A model generated the notes under the pieces. The model was not told the DNA's origin and ran no database searches. It was given only the letters and a program-made list of their open reading frames with translations. Positions 59,605 through 64,000 of a stretch of DNA of 64,000 nucleotides are shown one piece after another. Numbering within the stretch: position 1 is the first letter of the stretch; every line of letters starts with the position of its first letter. The stretch is from Trichoplax sp. H2 (Eukaryota; Placozoa; Uniplacotomia; Trichoplacea): assembly GCA_003344405.1 (NCBI GenBank), contig NOWV01000066.1, positions 186,001 through 250,000 of the forward strand, read 5' to 3'. A program made the position numbers and the translations under genes.

Positions 59605-61142
59605 TGAATTGCAATAATAGCTTAGTAGCAAATGTGCACTGTACAATACCCAAAAGTAATAATAAAAATAATTGCTTTTATGCGATGTACTTCTACGCTA
59701 CTTTTGTCCAATGGCTAGCAATAATGATGCCATGTGCGAAACCGTGAATCACGAGAACAAATGCATTAATGGAGATTCACAATAGATCGATTTTGACATA
59801 ATGGATACTCCCCATCTCCATTGACAATAAATTATTTTCACTATCGATTCTTTTACCTCAATGATATTTACTGAAATCTTGAAGCTAGGCAGAATTCATT
59901 TCAAACTATAACCCCTTAATCTACGTCTCAGATTGAATCTCCTATCACCGCTACGTTACTACAGTAGCCTATTACATCATTTATGAACATTGACTCAAAA
60001 CATGATGGATTCATTTCGATCCTGTTTCCAAAGTTTTTCTATCGAGCGCTTGAAAGCGATGGTATACTGGGACAGTATACATTTTTAGCATTTGATACAT
60101 TTTTTGACTACGTCATAACTAGCACTGCACGATCATTTTGTATATTGTGTATACGTACGTTACTTAAACCATTGGATTGTTTTATTTTTGAGAATTATGG
60201 CATGAATTACTAGAAGTTTCTCTTCCTAGTAGTCCATCTGATGAAATCTACACTACTCAAGTCATTATACCACCATTGAACTTAAAATAAACTAGTTCGT
60301 TTATGTACACAATCACAGTCCTACTCATTGCAGTAAAAAGTACTGCTAAGCCATAATACTGGAGTCGCTTGATTGATTATAGACGCATAGAATGGGATAA
60401 ATCAAGTTTAAAGCATATGAGTTGTTATTCGAGTTGTACATTAGGGAAATGTTTAATGTTGAAGTAAGGGTTACGATAAACATCTTGAACTACAATGCAC
60501 TAAATACAATTTGGCGTTAACCGAGAACATTCAATCATTGTACCGAATATCAAACATCCACGGCATTTTATGTGAACAGCGATATCCTCCTATACACTTC
60601 TAATGTAACCATTTACATACATTATTTGGTAAAATTCAATTCAATTTCTTATGTAGGTAAAATGGAATATAAATCTTATTCGATAATACATTCCAATACA
60701 GTATCGCAGGTGAATGATAATATTACCTTACTCATTGATTACATCTAAATTCTTATATGTAATACAGAAACCAGCTCTAATCACGACAATCCTTTACAGA
60801 TGCCACGTATAAAAGCAGTCGTTAATTCAATCACGGCTGAAGTGATACGGGAAATTTGCTAAATTCTACTATTTTCTTAATGACATCCATCAAGTCATGC
60901 GTTCTGAAGTCACAAAGAGAAAAATACGCGTAAGTGGCTCTTATAATATTTAGCCCAAATTTCGTCAGTAATATAAAAAAGACAAGAAATATATTATCCA
61001 GTTTCTGTTAATTAAAGCGATCAATGTACTGTATTTGGGAATACTATTTATGCGGTAACGATGCTAGAAGTACTTGTATAATTAATGTCATATAAATCGC
61101 ATAACAGCATAGAATGCGTCATCTAAAGTTTTTCTATAAATT
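59605..61142. other. Intergenic stretch
   Basis: 1.5 kb. A plus-strand ATG frame at 59983-60213 (76 codons, mixed hydrophobic, no motif) is the only sizeable frame and is not supported. Nothing else recognised. Confidence 0.45.
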
Positions 61143-63311
61143 TCAAAAATCCGATGTTCCCAGCTGTAGCATTGAATAAACTAATTGCTATAGTTGATAA
61201 TAATCCATAATGCTGTATTTCTGTATGAAAGCGTTGTACTCTAACGCTATCAACTTCAATATTGTTACCTTTATTAACTCAATCCATGATTATTCCCACT
61301 AGTTCATAACAAATTACTGCAACGTTTACATGTATACCTTATTGTCTGCCTTTGCTAGAATATCCGCAACTTCAGAATGGCCTACTTCTACAGCTATATC
61401 ATGTGCAGTTTGACCTCTCTTTTGAAAAATTATTTTAGAATTAATCAAATGTGTCACAGTTACACAATCTGTTACTTAATAAACTATCAAAAACAATGTA
61501 TACGATACCTATTGATATCGTTAGGAAAATTCTGCTTAAGTTGTAAGAATTACAAGCCAAATAAATAGATTCATTGAGCTAAATTATCAATCAATCTACC
61601 TTGCTAACTGCATTTAGACTCGCATCATTTCTTAAGAGGAGACGAATACAATCAACGTGACCTTCCCATGTAGCCAAATGAAGAGGTGTATAATCATCCT
61701 ATCAAAAGTTAATTCAGAACAATATATTACATATAAAAAATACTCTAAAAATAACCATAGATAAACTATAGATAGACTAAATACAGCAGATAGATTAATT
61801 AAGGGAAACTTATGAAGTACTATTTGTAAAGTTTCGTTATCTAATTTAATTACAATCTCATTCGGTATACTTTATTTTTATTGATGCAAAGGAACAACAG
61901 CAACTATACCATTCATTCATGCCCGTATAAATAAACTGCTATGTTAATTAATTCGAGACATTAAACATCTTCAAGGGTAATTTAAGAAATCGTCATAACT
62001 TATCACTCATAATTCGAATTATTTCAGTAATAGTAACGCATTAATTGTTTGTCCATTAATCTATAATTCTACCAAATATATTAAGAATTAAAACAATTGT
62101 AAAGTAATATGTAGATGCTAATTAGTTATTAATTTTACGTCTTACGTAACTTAAACAATCTAAAACTCCTTCATGGCCTATGTAAAATAGGTTATAATTT
62201 AATTTTACGTATAATTCTTATATTACGTACATCATCTCTGACGTCGACATCAACTTTCTGATTCAGTAACCATTCTAAGATATCCGTTTTGCCTTCAACA
62301 GCAGCGAAATGACTTGGTCGATAGCGAAACTAATCATTGCAATATGAGATAACAATAAAAATTACTTTTATTACCACTGATTACCGCATTAGAAAAGTAG
62401 TCAGGATTAAGAAAATTACGCTATGATATATTTTAAACACATTATCAAAAACTTATCATACCCATCCAGGTCGTTTCAGTGCATTATAATTTCCAAGATG
62501 TTGATACAATATTTTTAAAATTTTCAAGTAGCCTAAAGATGCTGCTTGGTGCAAAGAACAATCCTTCATTGCCTGCAATACAACAATTATTGTTATATTC
62601 ATTACCACGATTTTATTATCATCTGTATGTATAAGTTATTGAAGTCTAGAACCCATTTTACTTAATGAAACAAATATAATGAATCTATTACAGTCATTTT
62701 TAATCATCAACCTTTATTACGATATTAATAACGCCATGCTTAATTGAGACAATATCGTATAGATTAAACATGACAATTTCAGATTATAGTTATGGCACTA
62801 ATCATAATCATCAGAATATATTCTAGGGAATAAAATAATACGGCAATGCAATTTATAATCCTGAGAAAATTATTAGACTATTGCTAATAATAATTTTAAA
62901 GTACGCTTAGTCAAGATTACAATATTGTAGAATTCAACTAATTGCGTACGCAATTATTTCTCTCGCTCTCAACAGTTATAAATGTAACTGTACTAAATAA
63001 TAGCGTTGTTTTTGCAGGTTCATATTTTATGAACGGACTATGATTAATCTACAGATGTACAGTATAGTAATGATGAAGCATTCAGTTTAGTACCTTGTAG
63101 TCCACACAAGTTTTACTCAATTACTAAATCAAATGGCAAAGTGAGTGGCTATAAATAGAATTTTAGTCGAAAGTTTAACTGATATCCATACAGATCCAGT
63201 TATACTTACGTTTTCATATAAGGGGTCTGCACCATTTTTCAATAGTAGCTCAACTCCTGCTACATCACCTGCATGTACACATTTCTGTAAGGCGCTGTTG
63301 TTGTTATCATG
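61143..63311 (-). CDS. Ankyrin-repeat protein, C-terminal part (6 exons seen, 5' end missing)
   Basis: Exons, 5' to 3': 63311-63210, 62572-62462, 62329-62231, 61698-61600, 61418-61338, and probably 61187-61143 with TGA. Every exon is phase 0 at both ends, and each of the first five encodes about one repeat. Sequences fit the ankyrin consensus: ALQKCVHAGDVAGVELLLKNGADP, SLHQAASLGYLKILKILYQH, RPSHFAAVEGKTDILEWLL, YTPLHLATWEGHVDCIRLLL and RGQTAHDIAVEVGHSEVADI (each cut to 20 or fewer residues where longer: ALQKCVHAGDVAGVELLL). No Met start was found up to the right window edge, so the gene is 5'-partial. The acceptor for the fifth exon is weak (TCAAAAG). No other domain is visible, so a specific orthologue cannot be named; ankyrin stacks mediate protein-protein contacts. 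Confidence 0.85.
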
Positions 63312-64000
63312 CTACGTCATATAAAAATAAAACGAAAGAAAATGACAAAGCTTTACATTTTATGCGTAAAGATAACGGCAAATTAAATTCGGTTGTAGCT
63401 TAATGAGCTGTAAAGTGATAAGACAGTTTTAACAATTTTTTATTTTTTTGTTATCCATTGCTTATTTACTGTTACAACTTCCAAATTTTGTAACAAGTAC
63501 TAGATCTGCACTCAGCAAGGAGACCCAGTAATTAAGTTGAAGAACTAACTTTATTATTAAAATAAAGAGTTTATATACTTTCTTTATTGTGACCTTTGAT
63601 CTACTGACGTAGATCACAAGATCATCACTAACAGAAAGGTTTCCCTAGTTTAGACATTACAAATAGACTATCATGCCAAGTATGGCAACATGAGAATACA
63701 TATATAGATAACCTTAATATAGTACCATAACTACATCTATATACGCCTGACGTGATAACATCGTGATATTTAACCATATATAGAAAGAAGATAACATACT
63801 AATTATGTAACTATTACAGAACGTGACATTTACAAAATGTAATCCATTAGCATGACCGACTAGATTACTATACGTGTAAACTGAATATTTTAACCGTGTA
63901 TCTCAGATATCCAATACTTGTTAATATGGGGGAAATAAATCTATAATTACTATAAACATTATTTACTGATAATTCTATATACGGTACTGCCTAATCTTAC
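63312..64000. other. Right-edge stretch, probably 5' intron of the ankyrin gene
   Basis: No phase-0 donor-bounded exon recognised. The window ends here, so upstream exons of the ankyrin gene may lie outside. Confidence 0.4.

Overview
The window is eukaryotic and almost certainly animal nuclear DNA. It is AT-rich, its genes are split into many short exons by mostly small GT-AG introns, and the recognisable products are animal proteins (RABL3, SNX3, MEAF6, CCDC83, a DNAJC30-type J protein, a GT31 glycosyltransferase, TMEM35-type membrane proteins, a rhodopsin-family GPCR fragment, an ankyrin-repeat protein). Small introns, high AT and compact intergenic regions suit an early-branching animal such as a placozoan; that placement is inference. 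All exon structures were assembled by hand, using splice consensus, reading-phase continuity and family resemblance.

Layout. 0-7 kb: a GPCR 3' fragment, the C-terminal exons of a prominin-like protein, and a decayed multi-membrane-segment region (all +). 6.8-14.0 kb (-): an 11-exon SAM-domain adaptor of 615 residues whose 3.7 kb first intron carries a decayed membrane-protein relic. 16.3-18.7 and 23.8-25.7 kb (+): two two-exon TMEM35-like genes with an intron at the same position. 27.8-30.3 kb (-): RABL3-like GTPase, divergent from a mitochondrial DNAJC30-like gene at 31.7-32.3 kb (+). 33.8-34.2 kb (-): small intronless ORF. 36.1-38.1 kb (+): nine-exon lysine-rich nuclear protein. 40.3-43.0 kb (-): SNX3 orthologue. 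43.95-44.14 kb (-): candidate terminal exon. 45.7-48.8 kb (-): CCDC83 orthologue, divergent from MEAF6 at 50.2-52.5 kb (+). 55.6-56.9 kb (-): GT31 protein with altered catalytic motifs. 57.9-58.9 kb: assembly overlap around an N gap. 61.1-63.3 kb (-): ankyrin-repeat gene, 5' end not seen.

The genes do not form one pathway. They are housekeeping and lineage genes: endosomal sorting (SNX3), small GTPase signalling (RABL3), histone acetyltransferase complex (MEAF6), mitochondria (DNAJC30-like), glycosylation, cilium or sperm-type coiled coil (CCDC83).

Two things stand out. First, a self-complementary motif family (TACAGTAC/GTACTGTA, forming TACAGTACTGTA) clusters about 60-300 bp upstream of the start codons of most intact genes on either strand, and looks like a recurrent core-promoter or repeat-derived 5' element. 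Second, the sequences on either side of the N gap are the same 417 bp, differing by a 149 bp insertion with perfect 46 bp inverted arms. This gives both an empty and a filled site for a MITE-like element. Local 2-4 copy tandem duplications of 66-180 bp units are present in many gene-free stretches.
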